DNA of 64,000 bases from Candidatus Kaistella beijingensis (GTDB lineage Bacteria > Bacteroidota > Bacteroidia > Flavobacteriales > Weeksellaceae): contig NZ_CP071953.1 of the NCBI RefSeq assembly GCF_020084865.1, forward strand, positions 1,364,001 to 1,428,000. Reading direction: 5' to 3'. Position numbers and translations under genes: made by a program. Below the pieces are notes generated by a model. The model had not been told where the DNA came from and searched no databases. It saw only the letters and a program-made list of their open reading frames with translations. The number at the start of each line of letters is the position of its first letter. The stretch's first letter is position 1. Positions 35,498 to 44,152 of the stretch are shown piece by piece.

Positions 35498-35509
35498 GTA
35501 ATAATTTTG
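35454..35509 (+). promoter_or_regulatory. dinB promoter and repressor operators
   Basis: The perfect palindrome GTTATAAATTATAAC is at 35454-35468. A second, less perfect inverted repeat TTAC...GTAA lies near 35490-35500. The -7 element TAATTTTG at 35502-35509 ends only 4 bp before the dinB ATG, so the transcript is probably leaderless or nearly so. The same palindrome precedes the S24 repressor gene, implying shared control. Confidence 0.7.
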
Positions 35510-35513
35510 CAGT

Positions 35514-36689
35514 ATGAACCGCGCCATTGTACACATGGATTTAGATACCTTTTTCGTTTCCTGCGAAAGAGTGAAGCATTCCGAACTGATTGGAAAACCC
35601 ATCATTATTGGTGGCGGAGATCGTGGCGTGGTGGCTTCCTGTTCGTATGAAACTAGATTTTTTGGCGTCCGTTCTGCAATGCCGATGAAGATGGCCTTAA
35701 AACTTTGTCCGGACGCCAAAGTCATTAAAGGCGACATGGAACTGTATTCCCAAAAATCCCAAGAAGTCACGGAAATTATCCGCGAAAAAGTTCCCGTTTT
35801 AGAAAAAGCAAGCGTGGATGAATTCTACCTCGATTTATCGGGAATGGACAAGTTTTTTGGCTGCTACAAATGGACTTGCGAAATTGCCGATTCTGTAAGA
35901 AAAAACACGGGACTTCCCATCAGTTTTGCACTTTCCACCAATAAAACCGTTTCAAAAATTGGAACGGGAGAAGCAAAACCCGCCGGAAAACTGGAGATTG
36001 ATGAACCACACATCAAACCTTTCCTCAATCCGCTTTCCATCCGAAAAATTCCCATGGTAGGAAATGCAACGTTTCAGTTGCTTTCAAGAATTGGCGTGCG
36101 AAAAATCCAGACTTTATCGGAAATGCCCGTTGAAGTTTTGCAGCAAATGATCGGAAAAAACGGCACCGAACTTTGGCGAAAAGCCAACGGAATTGATGAA
36201 ACACCGGTCGTTCAATATTCCGAAAGAAAATCCATTTCTACGGAACACACGTTTTCGCAGGACACGATTGATGTGCAAAATATGCAAAGTTTGCTTTCCG
36301 GAATGGTGGAACAGCTTTGTTTTCAGCTTCGGAGCGAAAAGTGGCTCACTTCCGTCGTCACCGTAAAAATTCGGTACGCCAATTTCGACACGGAAACAAA
36401 ACAGGTGAAAATTCCTTACACCGCCGTTGACCACACCATTTTGAAATATGTAACCGAACTTTTCAAAAAATTGTACACCCGAAGAATGCGGCTGCGGTTA
36501 ATCGGTGTAAGATTTTCTGGCCTCGTTCACGGAAACCATCAGATGAATCTGTTTGAAGACACCGAAGAACTCATCAATCTTTATCAGGCAATGGATAAAA
36601 TGAAAATAAGGTTTGGAAAAAATGCTTTGGGACGAGCGTCGGGAATTTTGCGTGAGGGCGCGAGCGAAGCGAGCGCCAAAAGAGTATAG
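35514..36689 (+). CDS. dinB: Y-family DNA polymerase (DinB/Pol IV type)
   Basis: 391 residues. MNRAIVHMDLDTFFVSCER holds the first catalytic Asp and the steric-gate FF region; KASVDEFYLDLSG supplies the Asp-Glu pair. A fingers/thumb helix-hairpin-helix follows (GNATFQLLSRIGVRKIQTL), then a little-finger domain and a beta-clamp motif QMNLFED at about 345. Reaction: error-prone translesion synthesis. It is followed after 97 bp by a short DnaE polymerase, the arrangement of inducible mutagenesis cassettes. Operators matching the S24 repressor lie directly upstream. Confidence 0.93.
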   Translation: MNRAIVHMDLDTFFVSCERVKHSELIGKPIIIGGGDRGVVASCSYETRFFGVRSAMPMKMALKLCPDAKVIKGDMELYSQKSQEVTEIIREKVPVLEKASVDEFYLDLSGMDKFFGCYKWTCEIADSVRKNTGLPISFALSTNKTVSKIGTGEAKPAGKLEIDEPHIKPFLNPLSIRKIPMVGNATFQLLSRIGVRKIQTLSEMPVEVLQQMIGKNGTELWRKANGIDETPVVQYSERKSISTEHTFSQDTIDVQNMQSLLSGMVEQLCFQLRSEKWLTSVVTVKIRYANFDTETKQVKIPYTAVDHTILKYVTELFKKLYTRRMRLRLIGVRFSGLVHGNHQMNLFEDTEELINLYQAMDKMKIRFGKNALGRASGILREGASEASAKRV

Positions 36690-36729
36690 TATTAGCGCAT
36701 AAAAGACCGACCTAGAAGAATTTTGAAAT

Positions 36730-36785
36730 CATCATTTATCATTTATCAACCATCATTCATCAACTATCAACCATCAATCATCAAT
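36730..36785 (+). repeat. Heptanucleotide array abutting the dnaE start
   Basis: Eight exact-length 7-bp units of the form (C/T)ATCA(A/T)(C/T) run from 36730 to 36785; the next base pair group is C then the ATG at 36787. There is no other leader or Shine-Dalgarno sequence between array and start codon. Related arrays occur at 60892, 61065, 62425, 62482, 62632 and 63383. Confidence 0.85.
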
Positions 36786-36786
36786 C

Positions 36787-39700
36787 ATGTTCCTCAACTG
36801 CCACACTTTTCACAGCTTACGTTACGGCACCTTATCAGTGGAAGAACTGGTGAAGCAAGCTTCGGAATGCGGTGTTTCGGAGCTTGTTCTTACCGACATC
36901 AATACGGTTACCGCGATTTATGATTTCAAAAAAGAATGCGAAAAATTTGGAATTAAACCGATTGTCGGCGTGGAAATTCGGAAAGAAAATCGCTTGCTGT
37001 ACATCGCCATTGCAAAGGACGAAATGGGAATTTGGGAAATCAACCGAATGTTGACGAACCATAATTGCGAGGGTGCAGAACTTCCCGAAATTTCACCCAA
37101 TTTCAAAAGGGTTTTCGTGTTGTATCCTTTAGAAAATAGTCCGGAAAATTTAAAGGAAAACGAATTTATCGGAATTAAAGAAGAACAGTTAAACCTTTTA
37201 ATTCAGCCAAAATTTCAGGCATTTTTAGACAAAATGGTGATTCTGCATCCTGTAACTTTTAAAACAAAGAGAGAATTCAACCTTCATAAAATTTTAAGGG
37301 CAATTGATGGCAACACGCTGATTTCCAAACTGGAAGAAAACGATTTTTGTCAGCCAAGTGAATTTTTTAAACCGGTAAATGAAATTTTAAAAAAATTTAA
37401 AGATCATCCCAAAATCATTGAAAATACTCGGAATTTATTGCACACCTGTAGATTCAAATACAATTTTAAAACACCCAAAAACAAGCAGCATTTTACCGAA
37501 AGCCAGGAAAGTGACCGATTGCTTCTGCGGAAACTCGCTTATGAAGGCCTCGAAAAAAGATATCCCGAAAAGAACGAAAAAATTCTAAAACGGATGGAAA
37601 AAGAACTCTCGGTGATTGATCAATTAAAATTTTCCGGATATTTCCTCATCACCTGGGACATCGTTCAACACAGCAACAGTCGTGGTTTCATGCATGTTGG
37701 AAGAGGAAGTGGCGCCAATTCTATGGTGAGTTATTGCCTGGGAATTACAGACATTTGTCCCATTGAACTTGATCTTTATTTTGAACGTTTTTTAAATTTA
37801 AACCGAAAAAGTCCGCCCGATTTCGATATCGATTGGAGTTGGCGAGAACGCGATGAAATTCTGAAATACATTTTTGGAAAATACGGAAAAGACCACGTTG
37901 CTTTTTGCGGAACCAATGTAGAATTTAAGTACCGCTCTATTTTTCGGGAAGTGGGTAAAGCATTTGGTTTGCCAAAAGAAGAACTGGATGAGTTGGCGAA
38001 AAACCCAATGGCGCTTCACGATAATAATGAGGTGGTAAAACTCGTGCAGAAATACGGAATGTTGCTCGAAAAATTTCCCAATCAGCGAAGCATGCATTCT
38101 TGTGGAATCATAATTTCGGAGGAACCCATTACCCATTACACGGCTTTGGAAATGCCGCCAAAAGGTTTTCCCATCGTTCAGTTCGACATGAATGTGGCGG
38201 AAGATATTGGTTTTGAAAAATTCGACATTCTTTCTCAACGAGGTTTGGGAACGATAAAGGACACGGTAGATCTCGTGAAAAAAAATCGTGGAATTAGCGT
38301 TGACATTCGAGATATTTCCCTTTCAAAAGACGAAGCAAAATGCAACGAATATTTGGGTGTCGGGAAAACTTTGGGATGCTTTTACATCGAAAGTCCGGCA
38401 ATGCGCGGATTGTTAAGACGCTTAAAATGCGACAATTACAAAATTTTGGTGGCTGCTTCATCCATCATTCGTCCCGGAGTTGCGCAAAGCGGAATGATGC
38501 GCGAATACATTTTCCGGCACAACAATCCCGATAAGTTTGAATATTTTCATCCTGTTTTTGAAGAACATCTCGGAGAAACTTACGGAATTATGGTGTATCA
38601 GGAAGATGTGATCAAAATTGCCATGCATTTTGGCGGAGTTTCTGCAGACAAGGGCGATATTTTGCGCCGTGCAATGAGCGGAAAAGAGCGTTCCATCAAA
38701 AAATTGCAGGAAGTTCGGGATGAGTTTTTCGATTCCTGCAAAAAATTGGGACATCCGGAAAAATTATCGGCAGAAGTTTATCGGCAGATTGAGAGTTTTG
38801 CGGGATATTCTTTTTGCAAGGCGCATTCTGCTTCTTATGCCGTGGAAAGTTACCAGAGTCTCTATCTGAAAGTTTATTTTCCGATTGAGTTTATGGTTTC
38901 GGCAATTAATAATGGTGGTGGATTTTACCGAACTGAAGTGTATGTACACGAATGCAGAATGAGCGGCGGGAAAATTCACAATCCTTGTGTAAATAAAAGC
39001 ATTTTTGAAACAACGGTTTATGGCGAAGATGTTTTTTTGGGTTTGATGCACATTGAAAAATTGGAAGCGAGAATTGCCCAGTTTATTCCCGAAGAACGAG
39101 AAAAAAATGGCGATTTCACTTCTTTGGAAGACTTTGTTAAACGAGTTCCTATCGGAATTGAGACGTTGCAGATTTTAATTTTCACCGGCGCATTTCGTTT
39201 TACAGGAAAACAAAAAAACGAACTGTTGATTGAGGCGAGATTGTTGATGATCAACTTTAAGCCGGAATATCGTTTGCCTTCATTTTTTGAAACTCCGAAA
39301 AAGGATTATGAGTTACCACAGTTGAAACGAAACCCCTTCGAAGATGCTTTCGACGAAATTGAAATACTGGGATTTCCCGTTTCCTGCAGCCCGTTTGATT
39401 TGTTGCAGACAAAATACCGTGGTTCGGTGATGGCGAAAGATTTAATTAAATTTCATAAGAAGCAGGTCAAAATGTTGGCGTATCTCATTTCAAGAAAGCA
39501 CGTTCCCACCAAAAAAGGCACGATGTTTTTCGGAACTTGGATTGATGTGGAAGGAAATTATTTCGACACGGCACATTTTCCCGATAATTTAAAACAGTAC
39601 CCGTTTCAAGGCGGCGGTTGTTATCTTCTGCTTGGAATTGTGGAAGTTGATTTTCACTTTCCTACCATCACGATTCTAAAGATGGCAAAAATGCCTTTCA

Positions 39701-39846
39701 TTCCCGACCCGAGATATTCTGAAGACAAAGAAAAAGAATTTGAAATTCACCGAAAAATCAACGAAGATGTGAGTATGACTTGGCGAAAACCCTATCCGCA
39801 GGAACACGAAATTGGTTTGCCGAGAGAGAAGATGATCAACTCCTAA
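36787..39846 (+). CDS. dnaE2: DNA polymerase III alpha-subunit, short error-prone (DnaE2-like) form
   Basis: 1019 residues, much shorter than the replicative Bacteroidota DnaE (about 1400-1500). Order: PHP domain (about 1-70, NCHTFHSLRYGTLS...VLTDINTV), palm with GRGSGANSMVSYCLGIT and PPDFDIDWSW carrying the catalytic aspartates, fingers (SMHSCGIIIS, FDILSQRGL, RRAMSGKERS), helix-hairpin-helix and OB region (AYLISRKHVPTKKGTMFFG). Several canonical PHP metal ligands are not evident, so proofreading by PHP is unlikely. With dinB upstream, it probably forms a damage-inducible mutagenic pair. Confidence 0.9.
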   Translation: MFLNCHTFHSLRYGTLSVEELVKQASECGVSELVLTDINTVTAIYDFKKECEKFGIKPIVGVEIRKENRLLYIAIAKDEMGIWEINRMLTNHNCEGAELPEISPNFKRVFVLYPLENSPENLKENEFIGIKEEQLNLLIQPKFQAFLDKMVILHPVTFKTKREFNLHKILRAIDGNTLISKLEENDFCQPSEFFKPVNEILKKFKDHPKIIENTRNLLHTCRFKYNFKTPKNKQHFTESQESDRLLLRKLAYEGLEKRYPEKNEKILKRMEKELSVIDQLKFSGYFLITWDIVQHSNSRGFMHVGRGSGANSMVSYCLGITDICPIELDLYFERFLNLNRKSPPDFDIDWSWRERDEILKYIFGKYGKDHVAFCGTNVEFKYRSIFREVGKAFGLPKEELDELAKNPMALHDNNEVVKLVQKYGMLLEKFPNQRSMHSCGIIISEEPITHYTALEMPPKGFPIVQFDMNVAEDIGFEKFDILSQRGLGTIKDTVDLVKKNRGISVDIRDISLSKDEAKCNEYLGVGKTLGCFYIESPAMRGLLRRLKCDNYKILVAASSIIRPGVAQSGMMREYIFRHNNPDKFEYFHPVFEEHLGETYGIMVYQEDVIKIAMHFGGVSADKGDILRRAMSGKERSIKKLQEVRDEFFDSCKKLGHPEKLSAEVYRQIESFAGYSFCKAHSASYAVESYQSLYLKVYFPIEFMVSAINNGGGFYRTEVYVHECRMSGGKIHNPCVNKSIFETTVYGEDVFLGLMHIEKLEARIAQFIPEEREKNGDFTSLEDFVKRVPIGIETLQILIFTGAFRFTGKQKNELLIEARLLMINFKPEYRLPSFFETPKKDYELPQLKRNPFEDAFDEIEILGFPVSCSPFDLLQTKYRGSVMAKDLIKFHKKQVKMLAYLISRKHVPTKKGTMFFGTWIDVEGNYFDTAHFPDNLKQYPFQGGGCYLLLGIVEVDFHFPTITILKMAKMPFIPDPRYSEDKEKEFEIHRKINEDVSMTWRKPYPQEHEIGLPREKMINS

Positions 39847-39997
39847 GAAGCAAAAAAAAACGAAGATTCTGAACTAAAACGAAGCAGCTTTTGAGCATGG
39901 CCATTGACCTCTAAAATCTTCCACGAAGTGTATTGACACCCGCTTTCCTTCTTAAATTTTTAGATGAAAAATGAGAAAAGTATTCTATGCAGAAATT

Positions 39998-41233
39998 CTA
40001 AAGTGAAAAAAAGGAAAATGCTTTTTCAAGAACACGGGTACGGTACGTCTTCTCTTTATATTTTTCCTTCTTCTGCCTATTGCTCAACTGATGATTATAT
40101 TCTTTCTGCATTTCCAGCCACAGATAATTCTGAATAAACCGTTCTTCAATACTTTGTCGGGTATTAATTTTCAAGGAGTGATACAGTTCCCTATTTTCAT
40201 AAAGGCGGAGCATAGCATCTTCCAGTTTTTGGCTATTTTTAAGCGGTACAAAGAGCCCGTTATGGTGATCGGTAATAATTTCGTTGCAGCCGTTAATATC
40301 GGTCACAATGCAAGGAAGTTCCATAGCTGCTGCCTGTAACACCACATTCGGAAAACCTTCGCGGTAACTTGGGAAAGCCAATGCGTTACTGATGGCAAAG
40401 TAAGGGCGCACATCATCTTGAAATCCTACATTAATAATATGTGGGTGATGATTGATTTCCTTAATGGTTTCAGGATGCAGTGGATCTAATTTTTCTTCAT
40501 AATCGCCTACCAACAAAAGTTTGACACTCATTTTTGGATGATGTTGGGAAAGCGAAGTAAATGCCTTCACTAATTCATTAATGCCTTTATCCTTCACCAA
40601 TCGTCCTACAAAAACAAAAACAAAATCGTCTTCAGAAATTCCCAACGAAGCTCTGAGTGCACTTTTTTGTATGGAAGTAATAAATGATGGACTAAAATGA
40701 TCCAAATCGATACCATTGGAGCTGCCATTACCCAATACCTTCATCTTAGTATCCTTACAAAAACCATAACTGCTGATGATTTTCGCCATATTAAACGAAT
40801 TGGGATAAACACCGTTTGCAAAAGAATAGGTAGCTCGCTCTGCCATTTTCAGCACCTGCCGTTTAATTCCGGAAGCCTCCATTAATGGGAGACCGGCTAC
40901 GGTATGCATCCGAATAGGAACGCCTGCAAAAAAAGCAGCCGACATCCCGATTAGTCCTGCTTTCGGGGTATGGGTATGAACAATTTCTGGTTTATGTTTT
41001 TTAAGGAAACGGTAAACCTTCCACAAAGATTTGAGGTCTTTCAGGGGTGTGATTTGCCGCGTCATTTCAATATGGTGATGGTTAATACCATACTTTTCGG
41101 CAACCTTTGAAAGCGCTGCACGGTCGGAAGAAACCGCCGTAACATCATAATGCCTGTTCATAAAGTCGAGCTGATTGCCCAACAGTTTATCCAGTGATAC
41201 CGGAACAGTGGTAATTCTTACAAGTTTTTTCAC
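39998..41233 (-). CDS. Glycosyltransferase family 4
   Basis: 411 residues, paralogue of 1401-2561. Acceptor side: HTHTPKAGLIGMSAAFFAGV. Donor side: FVFVGRLVKDKGINELVKAF and FPSYREGFPNVVLQAAAMEL. The C-terminal 25 residues are basic (RQKKEKYKEKTYRTR), perhaps for membrane contact. It closes the second polysaccharide locus and is convergent with dnaE. Unlike the first locus, no pglC/D/E genes follow it. A truncated second copy of its 5' end lies 220 bp upstream (41455-41631). Confidence 0.9.
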   Translation of the reverse strand: MKKLVRITTVPVSLDKLLGNQLDFMNRHYDVTAVSSDRAALSKVAEKYGINHHHIEMTRQITPLKDLKSLWKVYRFLKKHKPEIVHTHTPKAGLIGMSAAFFAGVPIRMHTVAGLPLMEASGIKRQVLKMAERATYSFANGVYPNSFNMAKIISSYGFCKDTKMKVLGNGSSNGIDLDHFSPSFITSIQKSALRASLGISEDDFVFVFVGRLVKDKGINELVKAFTSLSQHHPKMSVKLLLVGDYEEKLDPLHPETIKEINHHPHIINVGFQDDVRPYFAISNALAFPSYREGFPNVVLQAAAMELPCIVTDINGCNEIITDHHNGLFVPLKNSQKLEDAMLRLYENRELYHSLKINTRQSIEERFIQNYLWLEMQKEYNHQLSNRQKKEKYKEKTYRTRVLEKAFSFFSL

Positions 41234-41454
41234 GTTTTAAAAAAAGGTAGTGATCAGTCTATAATTCACAATCAATTTGTTTTTATTTCTCTTGCCCACA
41301 TCTAATTTGGGACTACAATATTATAAAAAATTTAATAACATCATCAAAAAAATTTAGAAAACTAACAAATTTCATATAAAATTCACTTTCTAAATCACAT
41401 TACAAGAATTTACCAAACTCAAAGTGGCATTGGTTCACAATTGTGGTTGGTTTA
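41234..41454. other. AT-rich gap upstream of the GT4 gene
   Basis: About 220 bp of non-coding sequence between the GT4 start and the GT4 remnant. No TAnnTTTG element at a useful distance was seen; a TATAAT-like stretch is present near 41320 on the minus strand. Nothing else recognisable. Confidence 0.3.
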
Positions 41455-41631
41455 CCTCGATTGACTTTATGAAAGTGCTTTACTCCATATTTTTTTTGCG
41501 ACTCTTGCCAGTGCAACCTCATTTGCAGAAACCGCAGTCACTTCAAAATGCTCATTCATGAACCGTAATTGCTCTCCAAGAAGTTTATCCAGAGAAAGCG
41601 GAATGGCTGTAATGCGGATTAGTTTTTTCAT
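41455..41631 (-). pseudogene. Truncated, frameshifted copy of the GT4 5' end
   Basis: From ATG 41631 the minus strand reads MKKLIRITAIPLSLDKLLGE and continues QLRFMNEHFEVTAVSA, nearly the same as the N-terminus of the neighbouring intact gene (MKKLVRITTVPVSLDKLLGN). After about 47 codons a run of eight A residues disrupts the frame; removing or adding bases there restores KYGVKHFH, matching KYGINHHH. Similarity ends after about 60 codons. It is a duplication remnant, not a functional gene. Confidence 0.85.
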
Positions 41632-41703
41632 GACAGGTACAAAGATAGAGAAAATTGAGAACGAACGTCATCGTCTAGCAACCTTTAGAAAAACCAAAAA
41701 ACC

Positions 41704-41863
41704 CGTCATTGCGAGGAGGAACGACGAAGCAACTCTTTGAATGCTATCTGCATTCCAAAAAACACCCCCGTCATTGCGAGGAGGAACGACGAAGCAACCC
41801 TTTGAATGCTATCTGCATTCCAAAAAACACCCCGTCATTGCGAGGAGGAACGACGAAGCAACC
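41704..41863. repeat. Tandem 64-65 bp repeat with CGTCATTGCGAGG core
   Basis: Three copies begin at 41704, 41769 and 41833 (periods 65 and 64). Each starts CGTCATTGCGAGGAGGAACG; the first two also share the following ~35 bp (ending ATGCTATCTGCATTCC) almost base for base. The core belongs to a common dispersed intergenic repeat type in Bacteroidota. It lies between the last Wzy-like gene and the GT4 remnant. Confidence 0.85.
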
Positions 41864-41883
41864 CCGAAAAATGCCACCGAAGG

Positions 41884-42957
41884 TCATTTTTCGCGCGCCC
41901 TCCACCCATAAGAAAACACCCGAACCACCACCATAAAAATAAACGGCGCCACCATAATCCGGGTCCGCATAATAATGCCATAATTAGCGTACGCATACAC
42001 ATACATCACCGCAAAAAGGAGCAGCAACAGCATTGGAAAAACAAAAAGCATCTCCTTCTTCAATGCCGAAAAATATTTGATGGAAAAGAAAGTGGTAACC
42101 ACAAACAGAATCAGTAAGATGAGGTTCTCAATAGAGATGATGTTATAATAAAGACCCGACTTTTCAAACGGTAAAGGTCTGAAATAGAAGGTAAAAATCT
42201 TGTAGGGTAATGGATATTCATCCAACGGTACATAGGCGTCAGTTTTTTTGAAGTGTCGAATGTGGGCTTCATACTTCCTGATGACCCGCGGGATACCTCC
42301 CCTAAAATCTTGGAGATTCACGAGAATCCAAGCAAAAACAGCACTTGAGGAGAACAATACAGCGCCTAGAATTAACTTTAGTTTCAAGGTGATTTTTTGG
42401 GTAACCATCAGCGAAACCACATAGCCCACCAAAATAATAAATGCAACGTGCGGACGAATCAGCGCTACAACGAATAAGGAAAAGACCAATAGTTTACTGC
42501 GATAGCGTTGGTGATAAACTTCTTGTGCAAATAACGTCACCAATAAAAAAATAACAGGTTCTTTGCCAATCAGCGACGTCCAGAAATGCAGGTTGGGAAG
42601 TAATAAAAGGATGGCAGAAACCAGTTGTATCAATCTGTTTTCGCCTGAAATCTTAAAAAGTATTTTCATCAGCAGGTAAATCCCAATGAGACCTATCACA
42701 CTAAAAATTAGAAACCCTGACCAGAAAGGCAAATGAAGGTACTTGACCAAAGGAAAAGTAAAAAATTGAATCACTGAAGTTCCTGGCTTAAAAAATTCTA
42801 GCCAAGAGCGGTGAGACAAATCCTCATTCACAAACCAGTACCGCGCAGCGTCTCCGTTGTTTTCAAGTATATATTGCCACGCAAAATAGAAGAATGAGAG
42901 GTGATATACACATAGTAGCACAAAGCATTGCTTAAAGCATTTCGTCTGTGTCTTCAT
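41884..42957 (-). CDS. EpsG/Wzy-like membrane polymerase, copy 2
   Basis: 357 residues, about ten membrane spans. It shares a set of motifs in the same order with the overlapping upstream gene: LLPNLHFWTSLIGKEP, LIRPHVAF, PLPYKIFTFYFRPLPF and IISIENLILL. The first extracytoplasmic loop is NGDAARYWFVNEDL. Expected role: polymerisation of flipped repeat units, or joining of a side unit. Overlaps the upstream paralogue by 26 bp. The last gene of the continuous operon before the repeat/GT4 remnant region. Confidence 0.75.
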   Translation of the reverse strand: MKTQTKCFKQCFVLLCVYHLSFFYFAWQYILENNGDAARYWFVNEDLSHRSWLEFFKPGTSVIQFFTFPLVKYLHLPFWSGFLIFSVIGLIGIYLLMKILFKISGENRLIQLVSAILLLLPNLHFWTSLIGKEPVIFLLVTLFAQEVYHQRYRSKLLVFSLFVVALIRPHVAFIILVGYVVSLMVTQKITLKLKLILGAVLFSSSAVFAWILVNLQDFRGGIPRVIRKYEAHIRHFKKTDAYVPLDEYPLPYKIFTFYFRPLPFEKSGLYYNIISIENLILLILFVVTTFFSIKYFSALKKEMLFVFPMLLLLLFAVMYVYAYANYGIIMRTRIMVAPFIFMVVVRVFSYGWRAREK

Positions 42958-44134
42958 CTGTCATTTTTTTCGGTAACGAATTTCTAAATTGCAAAGCTAA
43001 TTGTTGCTGGTAAGAAAAACACCACATTAGGAATATCAACATGCCTGGAAGGAACATATTTCTCATACGGATCATAATCCCTACATTTCCTAATGATTGC
43101 GAGAAAGCAAGAGTTCCTAAAATTAGGAAAACAACCATTCCTTTAATAACAAACGGAGCTGCCATAAAGGCTCTGAATGGATGTGTTCTCATCGCTTTGA
43201 TAAAAACAACAACCAATATCAAATTCTCGATCGATGCGATAAAACCATTCAAATTTCGGGCATCGAAGAAAAAAGGACGAAACCAAAAGGTCAGAACCTT
43301 AAGTGGAAATGGCATCGCAGAGACATCTAGTGCAGAGCCTGTATTTGAACGGCTTAAAACCTCAGCTTTAGCATCTGCAAATTTATCAAAACCTTCCACA
43401 GAAGCCTCTTCAATTTTTGCAAATTCCATCACCGAAGGAAGAATAGCAATTCCTATCCCAATTAATGCGATAGAAAATACAATTCTTTGGAATAAAGAAA
43501 TTTTGCCGCCCATAATATAGGCCAATCCAAAGCCAACCGATAAAAACAAAACAATATGCGGCCGGATTGCCATAGCTAATAGTAAGCTTATTACCAGAAG
43601 AGGAATACGCGTAAATGGCTTGAGTATACCATAAAAAAACATACCAATACACAAAAAAAGAATCGAATCTTTTCCTACTCCCGCACTCCAAAAATGAAGA
43701 TTGGGTAAGAAAAAAATCAAAGGAAACAAAATATAACCATTTAAAATTTTGTTATAAGGTATTGTTTTCACTGCAACTAAGTAAAAAAAAGTCAAACCCA
43801 TAAATCCAAACAGCGAATATAGCAAGGTATTCGCCAAATAAGACATATTTAGCAAATTAGAAAATACAAAATTAAAGGCATACATAAACATGGTGCCTTC
43901 CCCATTAAAAAGTCCATCCTTAAAGGTGTCAAAAGTATAGTCTTTGGGAACACGCCAATAACCTATAGCATCTCCTTTAATAAAATAACAGTAATAAAAC
44001 CCTAAAGCAAGATGAAAAAAAAATAGATATCTTAATTGGATAAGATCTCTTTCAGAAAGATCGTTCCGAAAAAGTGAGATGAACATTACTCCCAACAAAA
44101 CAATAACCGATATGTAAATAAGGTCTAAAACCAT
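42932..44134 (-). CDS. EpsG/Wzy-like membrane polymerase, copy 1
   Basis: 400 residues with about ten to eleven hydrophobic spans. Motifs matching the downstream paralogue: FLPNLHFWSAGVGKDS, MAIRPHIVLF, PFPLKVLTFWFRPFFF, FIASIENLILV; the first loop is KGDAIGYWRVPKDY. The membrane core contains the GK(D/E) and RPH residues conserved between the two copies, which are likely functional. Located between the glycosyltransferase genes and copy 2. Which copy is the true polymerase cannot be told from sequence. Confidence 0.78.
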   Translation of the reverse strand: MVLDLIYISVIVLLGVMFISLFRNDLSERDLIQLRYLFFFHLALGFYYCYFIKGDAIGYWRVPKDYTFDTFKDGLFNGEGTMFMYAFNFVFSNLLNMSYLANTLLYSLFGFMGLTFFYLVAVKTIPYNKILNGYILFPLIFFLPNLHFWSAGVGKDSILFLCIGMFFYGILKPFTRIPLLVISLLLAMAIRPHIVLFLSVGFGLAYIMGGKISLFQRIVFSIALIGIGIAILPSVMEFAKIEEASVEGFDKFADAKAEVLSRSNTGSALDVSAMPFPLKVLTFWFRPFFFDARNLNGFIASIENLILVVVFIKAMRTHPFRAFMAAPFVIKGMVVFLILGTLAFSQSLGNVGIMIRMRNMFLPGMLIFLMWCFSYQQQLALQFRNSLPKKMTDEDTDEML

Positions 44135-44152
44135 GAGCGCAAAAGTAGTATA

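Noticed and set aside
41704..41863. CRISPR-like array (three ~30-bp repeats with ~35-bp spacing)
   Set aside because: The intervening segments of copies 1 and 2 are nearly identical, so it is a plain tandem repeat; there are no cas genes.
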